A DNA stretch of 64,000 nt, taken from positions 201,637,553-201,701,552 of the forward strand of contig CM048552.1 in NCBI GenBank assembly GCA_026413225.1, given 5' to 3'. Positions 1-14,200 of the stretch are shown here, piece after piece. This stretch comes from Otis tarda. Its lineage: Eukaryota > Chordata > Aves > Otidiformes > Otididae. How positions within the stretch are numbered: position 1 is the stretch's first letter; the number at the start of each line of letters is the position of its first letter. The translations under genes and the position numbers were made by a program. The notes beneath the pieces are model-generated. The model worked only from the letters and a program-made list of their open reading frames with translations. It had not been told where the DNA came from and ran no database searches.

Positions 1-1997
1 TTGGAAACATGTGAAAACAAAGCCAAAAAAAGGGGTTCAAAAAGGTCACAGTTAAAAAAAAAATGTATTTACATGGCATGTAAGTACTTACAACACTTCA
101 TTTACTTTATTTATTACTTACAGGTACAAACTTACATGTCCTATAAGTCTATTTGTAAAATTTCACAGCTTCTTATTAGCAATTTTAATCCTCAAATAAT
201 TAGGCAAGCTAATCAGATTTCTAATATATACATAAAACATTAATTTTCACAGTTACTTCATTTACAATCAGTTAACTCCTATGATCCTTTCATTTTTTCT
301 ATCACATTCCTTATGTACTTTTCTTACAGTTTTCCTTTTCACACTTTACAAACTTCAGCTTTCTTGCATTTACCTTTGCCTCTATTTCTTCGTTATTTCT
401 CTGTTATTTATACAGCAATTTATTTTCTATTTTCTTGTATTTCTCTTTTCATATCTGCTTTCTTAAGCACATTATCTTAACTCCTCTTTGACAAAAGACA
501 GAATTCTTCACATCTGTTTGCGTGGAAGTAATAACCCTGAGGTACAATATAATGAAATTCTGAACCACTGTTGATGGGAGCAGGAATTGTAAGCTACAGC
601 TGCAGAAAGTTTCTAAGCAGTTGCAAAGATCTTTTATTCTGCTGTTGCAGCTTACAGGAAACTGAAGCCCTTTTCCTCAAAGTCAAGCAATCCACCATTT
701 GATGTAAAAATGTGTGGATAGTATGCAGGAGCATAATAAGTCCTGGTTTAGTTTGATTCCAGTCAATAAGGAGGTAAACATGGGTGACCTGACCATGAAA
801 TGATGCACTCCACAAGGAAAAGAAGCAGAATAGTAAAATAAAATCAATTGACTTCAAGAAAGCAGACTCTTATAAACCCAAATAATTGGCACATAAAATT
901 TTATATTAAAAACGTCCAAGGAAACATAAAATTCAGGAGAGCTGGAAGTTCCATAAACAGCAAAGATGGCAAGCAGAAGTTATTCCAGTGATATGGAAAG
1001 CCAAGCAGTCCAGTGCAGAGACCATGTGGACTAAGGCAGAAGGTCCCCGTTGATTTCAAATACAGAATGGAGTACACAAAATGCAGAAACTATGTCAAAC
1101 TAATGAGAATTTTTATGAAAGACCTGTGTGATCACGTAGGTCAAAGCAAATACTAACCATTAGGTACAGTAGCAAGAGACTAAAAAAGTAAGCTTGTTCT
1201 ATGAATATGTTAGAATAGAATGAAGAATGCAAGTGTTGGCTAAGTAATCACTGGAGAGGAAAAAATTATCAAGAACGAGTACAGACTTTTTCCCCACATT
1301 CTTCAGTAAAACGTCAACTGTGATGGGACAGCTCATATAAAAAGCACCAGTATAAAGCAGGTAAGAAATCAGCCTGGCATAGAGAAAGAATAGGTTAGAG
1401 AATGCTCAGGTAAGTTGAGTTTTTTAAATAGTTGTGCAAGTGATATTCACATAAACATTCAAATCTGGTTGCAGCAATCTCAGATTGTGATCTTTAAGAA
1501 CTCATAGAGAAAAGACCAGAGACTAAAAGCCTAAGATTCTCTCCTAAGAGACTAGAAAAAAGGAAATGAAAAGCCATTTGTTATAAAGGGTTATATTTGC
1601 AAAAAAACCAGGATGTATAATATAAAGGGTAATTATTTGAAAAAACAATTGCAAAAAATGAAGATGGATAAACACTGGAAGAGATTTCTAAGAGAGGCTG
1701 ATACGTCTGTATCCGTACACTTTAAAGAACAATTTTGACAAACATCTCTTAGATGGGCTGAGATAGTTTCTGAAGGTGTCCTGCAGTCATAATTTGAATT
1801 ATTTTTTTGACCAAGGCAAAGTCACCATTATTTTAAAACCATTTCATTGATGTAAGAAAAGTTTCATGATTTTGATCTCCTGTTTTCTACATTTAGTAAA
1901 CAATAATAAGAAAATCCTATCACAAGATTAATGTTTTTAATCCAAATTAATCCATGGCAACAAAATATAAAGTTACTTAATCACGTGATGTAGGTTC
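1..1997. other. AT-rich stretch beyond the last resolved CEP126 exon
   Basis: No exon could be recognised here on either strand. The resolved CEP126 exon ending at 2018 finishes on a strong splice donor, so this segment is either its next intron or, if that donor is not used, 3' untranslated and flanking DNA. The human protein is about 60 residues longer than what I can assemble, so one or two short terminal exons may be here or left of the window. The small open frames in it are AT-rich and resemble nothing I know. Confidence 0.5.
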
Positions 1998-2017
1998 CTA
2001 TTTATTATCAAACTTAC

Positions 2018-2227
2018 TTTGTAGCCTTTGATTGAGACGATCAAGAGACTGGAAAATTTTCTGTTCTTCTATTGAAAGTGCACTCATGCCTGGACATGCA
2101 GCCCTGTTAAGCAGCAAGGGCTTTCTGGCTGATTGTACGCTTTCCATAGCTGCCAGGATTTCATCTTCTGCAAGTAGGGTACTTGCTAGTTTTTCTGCCA
2201 TAAGAAACTGAGCAGTGCTTTCTGAAA
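2018..2227 (-). CDS. CEP126: CEP126 coding exon 9 (last one resolved)
   Basis: The exon opens after a pyrimidine-rich acceptor (CTCTTCAG at about 2235-2228) in phase 1. This makes the junction read [14 protein letters not shown], matching the human EE-VSDSTSEFLMAE block. It continues through a DEIL-like motif to SIEEQKI and RLNQRLQ, which align with the human C-terminal region. It ends at 2018 on AAA|GTAAGT, a near-consensus donor. If the donor is ignored, the frame stays open for seven more codons and stops at 1998-2000, giving an alternative short C-terminus. An acceptor 22 bp further upstream is possible in the same frame, but it fits the human protein less well. Confidence 0.88.
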
Positions 2228-5200
2228 CTGAAGAGATTACAGGTGTAACTTCAAATTAGAAGAGCTCGTGACATTGAAATATGCTGCTTGCTTTCATTAC
2301 TATAGGTCTGTGAAACACACAAAATTCACATTAAAAGATCAAAAAAGTGGCAAAGTCAAGAAGCATAATATGTTAGAAAATTACATCATTAAGATCACTA
2401 ATGTGTCTTACAATTGGCACCAGAGCAAGTTCTACTGACTTTGGAAATACTTAATGATAGCAAGCAATACCTGTGTATGTCACACAGTTATGTATGATAC
2501 ATACAGCTATCATGCAGTTAAATACAAAAAGGCATGGAATGAAACTTGACTATATGTTGTAATGCATTTATAAAACCATCAATATCATGACACATGATCC
2601 TGTATCTTACATTTTTGTGAAAAAAAAATTAGGTCCACACACAAACTACCCTCTCTTACTTAGAATCACTGATGCCAAAAGAGGCAAGTTATGTTACACA
2701 GTGGATTTATTAGGTCAGTACTTTATGCATAAAAAAGGATTTAAATGAGATGTGCTACTGTACCTTCATCAGACTTATAGGCGTTATTCATATTTTGTAC
2801 TGGATCAAATGCAGATTGACCAGGACACAGCTGGACAGTACATAATGAATTCTATCAAAAACATTATAAGAATATTTTAAGTGTAATTTAAGGTAACTAT
2901 ACTATTTCCTGAATATCTTTATTTATTATTTCATATTACTAAATGCTTTCAAGTGCAAAAATGTTAATGTCTACTAATACTGTAGATGTAGTCTAGTTGG
3001 TTTTATTATTTTCATTAGCAGTGGCAGCAAGCTGACTAAGCACATTGATTAAAAATTTGGTGACACTGAACAATCTTTTTATATTCTTGAAACTCTTTCC
3101 ATTTTAAGGATAAATAAGCTCTTTTAAAAAAAATAGTATTTAATATTTACCTGTGCATGGTGAGGCTTCCATCTTTTAGAGGTGACAATTTGCCTTCTGT
3201 GTTCTGAAATGTGTTCATTTTCACTGTTGGCAAAACTCTGCTTTTGTCTTGTAACAGGAACAACACCTTAAACGAGACACATCCCAAAATAAACTGAGAA
3301 TGTGTGACAACATGATAAAGCTACGAGTAGCAAAACTGTAACAGTGAGAAAATGTCTCCATCCACATTTAAATGTTTATCTTGTGTATGTGAGATTTTCT
3401 TATATTTTCCTATAGTGAAAATATTTCCTTATAGTGAAAAGAGAGAAACAGGCACTTCTAAGGCATATTTAATTTCATGTTAGGATAGGACTATAAAATC
3501 CAGATGTGGATTGTATGTAAACATTTATAAGCAGGTTAAGTGAAGCCCTGTTATGAATCCCAGTTAATAAAGGTGGTCTGTGCAAAGATACCAGGTGGTC
3601 TCACAAAGTAAGAGGGAGAATGTTCAGAAGGAACATCCTGTGTTTCAGTTTGTGCCCATTGCCTCTGCTACTGTCACTGGGCACTGGTGAGAAGAGCCTG
3701 GCTCCTTCCTCTTTGCACCCTCCCTTCAGGTTATTTATAGACATTGACGAGATCCCCCTGAGCCTTCTCTTCTCCAGGCTGAACTGTCCCAGCTCTCTCA
3801 GCCTTTCCTCACAGGAGAGATGCTCCAGTCCCTTCATCATCTTTGTGGCAATTTGCTGGACTCTCTTCAGTATGTCCATGTCCCCCTTGTACTGAGGAGC
3901 CCAGAACTTGACACAGCACTCCAGGTGTGGCCTCACAGGTGTGATTTGAATGTAAAGTCATGGGTTAAAACCTTGGTTCTACAGCTTGGGCTTTTGTAGT
4001 TAATCTCACTAATTTATACAACTGTGTACTAATTTTAGTGAATACAATACTTCACTTTTCTTTCACAAGAAAACTATGTACTTCACTTTTCTTTCACAAT
4101 ACTTCACTTTTCTTTCACAAGACAATACTTCACTTTTAGTGAAGACAATACTAGTATTTTCCCTTGGCTAGAGAGGACTAACCTAGACACTGTACCTTAA
4201 ATTTATCTCCATTTTGTCTGGTGTAATAACATATTTTCAGAATTAAAGCATCAAGTTTCAAAATTTAAATCAAGTTCTTAATTAAACTTTCAAGCATACA
4301 AAATGGAGATGCAAATCAGCTTTTTCATATGCAAGTCAGGAATCTACATATCCAAGGAGATATTACATTCTCATTTGTAAACACAGTTACTGGAATTGTA
4401 AATGCAGTTACTTGATTTATGCTTGGGAAGATAAATTATTTATTTACGTAACAAATACTTACAGGTGCAGTTTAATGTACAGTTCATTATTAGACTATAT
4501 TAACAGAATTTTATTTATTTAGGTTTTTTTACAGTGATATTTAGGAAAGCAGAATTCTTAACCATTTGCAGAAAAAGAAAACAATTCATTGATCCTAGAA
4601 AGCAGATTTGAAACTACTCATCTGGCTGCTGCCATCAATAGTAACAAGGGACACATTAGCTTTAAAACATTGCCATTTAGTTATATGTGAATTATTGTAG
4701 TGTGACACATGGTGCTGGACAGCACTTTAAAAGAAAAGGAAATGTGATCATGTTATATTGAATATGGGAGAAAATTTAAAAAGAAGCAAAGAAACCCCCT
4801 GTTGTATTAGTAATCACATAATGTTTTTCTGAAAAATAACATCCAAAGTTGCTCTATTGATATGCATCAACATTTAATTTAATTAGTTTGCAAGACATGC
4901 TAGATCTATGCCAAGGAAAAGGCCCCTTTGGGAAATTTAAGACAAAAATGTAATAGCAATAGTCTCTTTAAAAGCATGAGATCCTGAGCAGTCTACACCT
5001 GTTTAACTGTAAGCCTGTGAATGAGCCCTGTATTTGTCACAGGCTGAACAACATTAAACATGTTGTTAAAGCATTTTACTGACTGAACACCAAAGGACTT
5101 AAAATAATTCTAATATCGAGCTACAGAGAATAGTATGTGTCAGCCAGAAGATACACCACTTCAATCCTGGAAGCCCAGTTAAAGGAAGATCTTCATGCGC

Positions 5201-8200
5201 AACAATTTTATTTATTCATCTTTTTCTCATTTATTCTTTCTGTAGCATACATTTGACCAAGCATTGCAACAGATCACGTTTTCTGCAGTGTCCTCACAGA
5301 CCTTACTGAGCTCTGTAACAGGGCCACAGCAGATATTTTCCTTAAGAACAATGCAGTGTTCAGTCTCTCATAGCAAGCACTTCAGGACAAAGACTGTAGT
5401 GATCTATGTGCATTTGAAAGGCAATAGGACAAATAATAGCAAGTCATTAAGAGTTATCTAGAGTATTTAAAATAAAGAAGACTTTCAAAATACAAAATCT
5501 AAGCAGATATGGAGAGAGGGCCACCCACCCAAATTTTAAAAGATGTTACCCAGCTCTCCCTCTAAAACAGCTGGAGTTATGTGGCACTGGGGATGTAGCA
5601 CTTAAAGTTGCAGTGAAGATAATATTAGCAGTGCACACAACTTTCGAGCAGTAAATTTCCTGATTCGTTGATCTGATGTGCAAATAAGGACATTAAGAGG
5701 CAAGTATCTCTGCTGGAGGCGAGGTGTGGTAATGCAAGACTTCATTCATTTCCAATGTAAAATCAAAGAGGTTAACTTAAGGCACACATATCTCAAGCTC
5801 ATCTGTTTGACTTTGAACTGGAATGGACAAGCAGATAACATTTCTCATTTCCCACCCCTGCTTTAGGCCAAGAATATTCACCTACCTCTGCTCTTACACA
5901 ACAGAACTGTTCTGAATCACTCCATAGCTAAAACTATGTATTACTGTACAGAAAACTATAGTTTTCTACATTATGGGAATTAGTTGTTTTGCTAGAAAGT
6001 ATCGTTTAGCTGCACACCCGATCCCCTGGGTGATCCCAGTACATGAAGAGGTTTGGATACTGAAGCAGGGTCTAAAGCTTCAGGAGCTCTGCCTCCAGGT
6101 GCACCCCTCAGTAGGAAGCAAACCAGCATACAAGATACAAATTACCAGCACAAGGATGCCACCAGCGCCCAAGGCACAGAATACAGCTGAGCTGCAGAAG
6201 AGAAACAAGGCAAATCAAAAAGCACAAAACGCATTTTGAAATCTAAAAACCAGATTAAAGTTTATTCTCCCAAAGTTTCTTACGCGTCTTTCCTCTGTCT
6301 TACCAATCAATCTCTGCATCATATTGTTCCCAAGGTTAAATTTTGATAAAATGCAGGATTTGTCCTAAAATGTCTTAAAATTATTTGTAAATCACACATA
6401 CTTCGCAGCACAGCAAAATTTGTCCAGTAGAAGCTCTTTATTTTTAACTTACATTTAATATTTTTGAGCACTAGTTATATTAGTTGGACTAAAAAGTAAT
6501 AATTTTAGGCATTTACAGTGTCAGCATTTTAAAAACACGGTAGATCTACATTTCTTTCACTTGCAGGTGGCAGTGACTGTTGGACAACAAGCTATGACTC
6601 CCAATTACCTTGTAAAACTTGCTCATATAAACTTAGTCACTTCCTCCCACATCATTATTTAAACCACCTGTCACATCTGCTCATTAGTCAGGAATATAAT
6701 CTCAGGGAAAACACTTCCTTTTCATTTAATATTGTGGAGAGGTATTAAAAATGGGGATCGACGTTTGAGAGGCTTCTGGGCACCACTAGAATAGAAGTGA
6801 CAATGACAAATGGTGAAAACTTGTTAAAACTGGCTGTATTGTGTGAATGGATGAAAGGCTGGATGTTTTAACTGAAAACAAACTTGTGATGTAATTGAAA
6901 AAGACTTTCGTCTGAACATCCCCCCACCCCAAACCCAAAAACATGACTCTTACCAGTAGCAGAGCCTTTTGGAGCCCGTGCAGTATGCGCTCCTTGCCAG
7001 GCGGTGCTTGTTTTCCCAGCTGCTTGGCTACGATGGAGACGTAATCCATTTTCTGCCTCAGCAGGTCTTCTTTCAGTGCAGGTTACTGAACGATCTTGAC
7101 AGGCGCTTGTCTGAACACTATTTACAGAACAAGTATTTTTTGCCCAGGGTTTGTGTTTGGCCGTGCTGCAACCAGGTGTAGATATGGCAGTGGCCAAGTC
7201 CCAGCTACAAGTAATGCTGTCACTGTTTTTTGTACCATTTCTATTTAAAACCTGATCTGCTAACAAAACATGCCTTTCACTGAAATCATTCCTCCTTGTA
7301 GTGGTGGCTTGAAGACTCGAAGGCAGCAGTGGCCGACACCCAGGGCTGGCTGCGTTTTTGCCACTTCTGGTTCCGGGCAGAGGTGCGGATGGTGGGTGAG
7401 GTGCTAGCAATTTCCCTGGAGCTTTAGGAGTTTTGTTGGCTTCAGCGGCTGACTGCGGCTGGATTATAGTGCCTGTTCTCTTGTTGGGCATAAAACTTGG
7501 CTGGGTTCTTACAGATCTTAGTCTTTTAGTTATTTTTGCCTTATTTTTGAGTTGATTAACATCATTAACTTTAGAATTATTACTATATACTGGGAGTTCA
7601 CTTTCTTCATCTTGTGATACCATCCAAGCTTTTTTAGTAGAAAAGGATCCAGTAGACATAAATATATTCAGAGATGTACATTCTTTATTTGATTCTTCAG
7701 TATTAACATTTGGTTTTGATAGATGAGAGTTTTCCTGATGATTTTTTATGAACATGGGATTTGAAGGTTGAGCAACAATACTTAAATTTGACTTAAGAGC
7801 ATTATTCGTAGTTTGAACATATTGCAGCTGTGCAGAAGATATTTCACTGGTGTTTTTTTCATAGCATTTTTCATTATTTTCTATTATTATCTGGTTAATT
7901 TGATCACACCATCTTAGCTTTCTATTGTTTTTTTCATTTTCTGCAGTTTTCTTTTTTATTTTTGCCAGTTCTAAACTGTCTCTGATAGAAGACACGGGTC
8001 GAGTTCCAAAGCTGATCCCATGGTTCATAACCATAGCTTTGAAATGACTGGGTTCATACTCAGATTCCTTCTTCAAGATAGTTGTGAATAATCTTGCTCT
8101 TTTTCTTTCAAGAATATTGTTTTTCAGGGTTTTGTGCTGCGCAGGACTGCCAGAATTTAACTCCGTATCAGACACCAGTGACATAATTTCTACCATATTT

Positions 8201-11200
8201 CCCTGTTCTTCCTCTCTGTTATTCTGTTGCTTAATAACATTGCACAGAACTGAGGCATTTGGTATGTCCTGAAATAAAGATGATCCTGGATTAATGTCAT
8301 CGATACATTTAAATTTTTCTTCTTTTACTTCAGTCATTTTTCCTGAGCTATTTTTTAAAAACTCCGTACTGATGTTTTTGTCCTTTGGCAGTGTATCAGC
8401 TGTGCTGGGAATGCCAGGGGAACATCCCTGATTAGGAAATAAGATTATAGATGTTGCAATAGGTTGACTGGAGCTTTGCACAGATATGGCTCTTTTTTGT
8501 GGGGTCATTTTGAAACTCTGTTCTTGCATCAGATCCCGAACTCTTTCTCCTCGAACAGAGTTGGGGCTGTCCCAGGCTTTGCTAAGATTGAAACCAGGAT
8601 GACCAGTGGCTAATGTGCTAGCGGTTCCAGCAGAAGGCTTGCTTCTTTCTTCGTTTATATTTTGCAGAAAACTAAATGCATTATTTACAGAGCTTTCTTG
8701 CTTACCAGAGGTAGAGAACTCCGCAGGTTTTTTTCCAGATCTGTGAGAAGCAGATGATTCCTCTTCTGAATTGTTTACACGTTGAGCACGAGTTAGAACA
8801 TTGTGTTTAGCTAAAAGATCATGAATAGGTAAGTTGTGGTTGTTTTGTGAATCGGCATTTCTCAGACAATTATTTAGATGCATATTTTTAGACGAAGTAC
8901 TTTGAGCTGTATAAAGCAAACCATTATTCCTAGTCTGTGATTCTTCTGGATCATACAGGGCACAGTCACACTGTGTAGTCAAAGATGATTCACTCGGACT
9001 TGTGTAATTTCCATTTTGTTCTCCAGCCTCAAGACTATCAAGGCTTGACAAGCTTTCTGAATCATCTGCTTTCTTTACTTCTTGATCAGAGTTCTGAAAT
9101 ACAGGCATAAACCCAGACTGTTACATTGATCAGAATTTTTTTTTGCTGATATTAACTTTTCATTAATGAGAGCTTAGGCTAAAATGCAATCAATATTGAG
9201 CCTGTTTTTTTTTCCACAACTTGGGGTCATAGCACCATGAGTGTTTCCATCAAGTCAAAATTTACCTGTGTTTAATTGCAAAAGAAAATAATGTGGTTTG
9301 GGCATGAAATTCAGAGGAAAGAGCTGCAACAAATGTAATCCTAAGTTCTATAACAATTCTACAATATCAAAAAAGGAACAAGATTTATCCAAACAACACT
9401 ACTGTTGCCGGATTGCCCTATGGCACAGGATAGTTTTTGTTGTCTAACATGTGAGGGAGTTTACAAAATGAAAGAGAATCCATAAAAATGGGAGATCTGA
9501 TAGTGGATCTGCCCCGAACTGGAATTTTTCCATAATACTAGACTGAATATGTTTATTTTCATACAAAGTGACACAAGTAATGAGGATTTTAACCTTGTCA
9601 TGGCAAACACAGAAAACATAATCACAGCGATTAACACCTCCCCTGCAGTGAAATCCCCTCTTCTCATCTTTCAGAAAGAAGAAAATACCATCTCATGTCC
9701 AAGGACAGATCAGGTTTAAGGGCACATGGGAGTCTCATCCACTCCCTCAACTTCTTCGTCAAACTTGAATGCAGTGATGAATAAGGTTGACTGGTGCCAT
9801 CCAAATCACCATTAGGACAATTTTATGTATGTCCTACACAGGCACCTTCTTCACTACTACTTCTCCATGCAAACACTGAGATGCCTAACATGGTTGAAAA
9901 TACATACTTTTTTAAGTTCAAGATTTCAAAATACAGATAAACATAAAGGAAAACAAGCATATCAACTATTTTCACAATCTTGTACACTCTTTCTCTGCTG
10001 TTAAGTTCACTTCCACACAACTGAGCAGCTAAGTGATTTTAAACCATATGTTGGAAAAAATTGGGGTGAAAAACTAAGAGAAGCTATATTAGATATGCAA
10101 TGAAGAATTTTTTTTTCATTAGTAACTTTAAATGGAAAATGCTTCAAGTAGCAAAATCTGTTAACCAAGGTGATTAACATTTAGAAAACTTACCAAAAAA
10201 TTGCATAAAATTAACTAGTGAATAACATATTTTTGTAGCAAATCTCTTAAAAATTCTAATAAAATTGTTATACTACATTATTTTAGTTGTTATACTACAA
10301 ATATTTTAAATTACAGAATAAAAAGCTTAGTGAGTTCTGAAAGACTTTTTATGATTGAATTAAATCTAATCTTGCACTAAATGTTCAGTGGCTGGTGCAC
10401 TCTTCCATTGTAGCTATGATCTGAGATTAAGAAACTAAGCAGAAGAACAAAGAATCAAGAAATATCCCTTTAGGGAACACTTTCAAATGAAAGCTATACA
10501 AACCAGTGTCTTTCTAATATAAAACAATAAGTAATGCTTTACTAGGTACTTATTAACCTTTATGTTTGGCTAAATTATATTGTTAACCTCTGCTTGAACT
10601 TCACCAGACAAGGAAAAGGCATATGCTCAGAGTCTTCTATAGGCCAGGCCAAATTTAAGAACTAATTTTGAAATTTTCAGAGGGAAAACAAACAGTAAAA
10701 AGAAATTACAGGCGTTAGGCTTACTTCTTGTCTAATTTGGAAACTGCACTTGTATAGTTGAACATGTGTTCATGCAAAATTAGTTCATTTACATTTATTT
10801 TGTTGCATCATACAATTTAATCATTTCACACATTAAAGATGCTTATCATTCTCATTACATTCTCATTCTCATTTAAATATTTTATTTCCCTTTCTAGCCT
10901 ACTCTGTAGGCTAGAATATTACATTTTCTTGTAAAAATGCATAACTAGAACTACTGCTGCAGACTTCAAAAAGCATTCCACAATAATTCTTTTTTAGTGC
11001 TGAAGAGCTACAGGGAAAATAAACCTGGAAATCTCAATGATTTAATTTGATTTAATCTGTGAGAATATTATAGGATGATAAGGAAACAAAAATGTTCATA
11101 GAGCATACTATCTTTTTATTTTCTGGATTGGCATATAGTTTCTGTTATATAAGTACAATTTATTGTATTGCCTGTTGCCTGCATTATCTTATGTCCTAAT

Positions 11201-14200
11201 GCATGAAATCTAAACCCAGCCTGTCCACATACTTGGTATTCTAGGAGAGGGAACACTTACAAGGAGTTAAAAAGGTCACTTGTATATCTTAAGACTTAGA
11301 ACAGCTGTGTCAAGCAACTTTGTTTCAGTAAGGTGCTGAACCAAAGAGAAAACATAAGCCTAAGAAATCTTTCATGAGGCCAATGAAAGAATGACATTGC
11401 AACAGGTAAAATTTTAAAAGAACCCGACAAGTTAATTTTCTGCCAAAGAAGTCTATTGGAACGCTATTACACTAAAGAGCTGCTATATTTGATATTTTCT
11501 GCAAAAGAAGTGCTGACTGTTAACAATTCCAAGAGCGGAATGAGAACATTCTTCTGAAGGTGAATGCTGGAAAAATGCTACCTACTCTGAAAACCCAGGC
11601 TCCTCACCTTTCGCACTACTTGCTATTTTTGATAATTTCAACTGGTTTATTTACAGGAGTTCTTTGTGTGTATGTATAATGTTATACTTCACGTTCATTG
11701 TGAAGTAAAAGACACCAACGGTCATACAGATAGAAAGCTACCTCAAAGCCAGTGAGGTACCTAAACACCCTTACTGGTTTTGAGTTTACTGACTATGGAA
11801 TGGGAAAGTGCATTAAGAAATTAATGATCTCTTTTCTGCAACTTTGGAAAACTTAATGTACATGGCACTACACAATACTTCACAGAAGATTTGGGAAGAC
11901 TCAAGAAAGCAAATGCCACTGAGAAAGGATTTTGGTGCTTATGTTACACAAGAGACCCATTATACTGTGCCAAACCCACCAAAGAAGCTATGGAGGTGCA
12001 AGATGACCAGAGAAAAGCAACACCCCTGTCTTTCCTAGACTAACTCCTAGGTGCCTAATTTCCCCCAAGCTATCTATGAACCTGAGTATTTAAAAGGATC
12101 TGATGTGCCTGTTTGGAAAATCATCACGGGATGCTAGAAATACAGGTTCAAACTCCTTGAGATAAAAAGAAGTTTCCAATTTTGTAGGCACTCAGGCACT
12201 TCAGTAAGCCATACGGTACTGAAGGATCTGTAAAGAAAAGTGATCTGAACATTGAATGTCAGGGTTTCGAGTTCTGACTTCCAGTTTTAATGAAGTTCTG
12301 AGGTAAATGTACGTAACTGTGTAGGAAACAGGTTTTCAACTAAATGTTTCTCTCTGTTGCATTCTGTTAATTAATTTAGCATCTCAATGCTCAAGAGTGC
12401 TGCTTCACAGGATCCCTGTTCCAGGTCCCTAACTCTAACAGACTAACCTAGTCATCAGCTCCAGAAGTGGAGTTCATAATGCTAGTTTTTAAATAGTATT
12501 AAAATTGCTAAATGATTAAATGTTGAGGCACGGACCACCACAATCCATTAGTGCCTTTTTTTGTTTCTAACCCATTAGTAAATTTATTTTGAGCAGGTAC
12601 CATCTACCCTGCAAACTGGAGAGATGAGGTCACATAAAAACAGTATGGGACTGTAACTGCAAACCATCATAGGGGAAATAGGCATGGAGAAAAAATGGGT
12701 GTGCATACGCAATGTTAATTCTAGAAGTTCTTAACTGTTTAACTAATAATCATTTAAATGTTATATAGAAAATGCAATGACATAATTTAATGAGCAAATT
12801 CATAGCTATTTGTAATCTATGTTATATTCAATGTCATTTTGGTTATCCCCAAAAAAGAGAATGGAAATCAGCTAAAACTTATGAATTTTCACTTCTTTGG
12901 AATTTGCAGGATGTAGGAAAAATGATGTTTCAGAAAATATTTAATAGATTAAGCTATTTCTAAACAATACTTTAGAGACAGAAATGAAAGGGAACAATTC
13001 TCAGAGGTTTTTTTTTCCATTTTAAAGCAAAGAAATAATCGTCTCTCTCACTAATGGTTAAGGTCTTAATGATGAGACTCAAAGCCCTGAATTTATCCTT
13101 TTCAGAACAGCTTTCCAACAAAGTCTGATTTATAGGGAAAGAAGAGAAGAATAACTGATGGAGGAAAGTATTTCTTTGTCTTCTAGAATACTCAGAATCT
13201 CTCTGTCCTGGTTTATTCTTATTCACAAATACACAAATAAGGCAAAGCATTAGGGTTGACAGATTTGAATGAATTGGAGCTGTAGCATCAGAAAAAAAAT
13301 TAATACTATTTGACCAGTACACACCTCCTAAAAGGCCCCCAACTATACAGTGTGTGTGAATATAATTTTTTAAATAATCCCTAGTTCAGCTGAGGGATTA
13401 TTCTACCAGATCTCTCTGACTTGCTAAAAATTAGTATACATTTTTGCAGTTTATAAAAAGCATTACCTTTTTTTTTAGCAATGTAAATACATTGCAAAGG
13501 TAGAACAATTTTTAACAGTTTTCTATCTTGTGCTCTGCACAGCAGCAACCAAGGCAGAAGGTGGATTTATATTAGGAAATCCTGAAGGTCAGATTCAGAA
13601 ATACTCTTAGAATCATAGAATATCCTCAGCTGGAAGGGACTTACACGGATCATCAAGTCCAAATCCTGATTCACACACGGCAACCTAGAAGTTTAACCAT
13701 ATATCTAAGAGCATTTTCTAACAGTATATATTTATACCTCTCTAGAAATAAGTTTATCTAATGACAGTTTCACATAATTGCCAACATTCACTGCATGCTT
13801 CATTAATATAATCACTTATCTTAAAAAAAATATTCAGTGACTGTTAGGTGTTACCTGTTTTACAAATTCAATTTTTTCAGTCAGATATTTTTCAAGACAT
13901 CCATTCCTCTTAAGAACTTTATAGATATGATTTATAAGAATATGTACAAGATTTCAGCGCCTACCTTCCCCTAAACAGCTGTCGTGGTTTTCTTAGTGAG
14001 CGGGGGCCTAAGGTGGCAGCTTCTGTAGGAAACTGCTAGAAGTCGCTCCCCTTTGTTCAGTGGACTCAGCCGGGCCTAGGGTGGACCCGCTGCTGGCCAA
14101 GGCCGAGCCAATTGGTAGCAGAATGTTCCATGATAACGCCTCTGCGATAACGTATTTAAGAAGGGGAAAACAGAAAAAAAAGAGAGAGAGAAGAGAAGAT

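Larger units (their letters stand above)
3267..6953 (-). other. CEP126: CEP126 intron 6
   Basis: This intron of about 3.7 kb contains a CR1 fragment (about 3601-3935) and a small degenerate tandem repeat (about 4046-4142). I see no additional conserved exon in it. Exons 6 and 7 join in frame without one. Confidence 0.75.

Noticed and set aside
12972-13322. 116-codon minus-strand open frame in CEP126 intron 5
   Set aside because: AT-rich with biased composition and no similarity to CEP126. Exons 5 and 6 join in frame without it.
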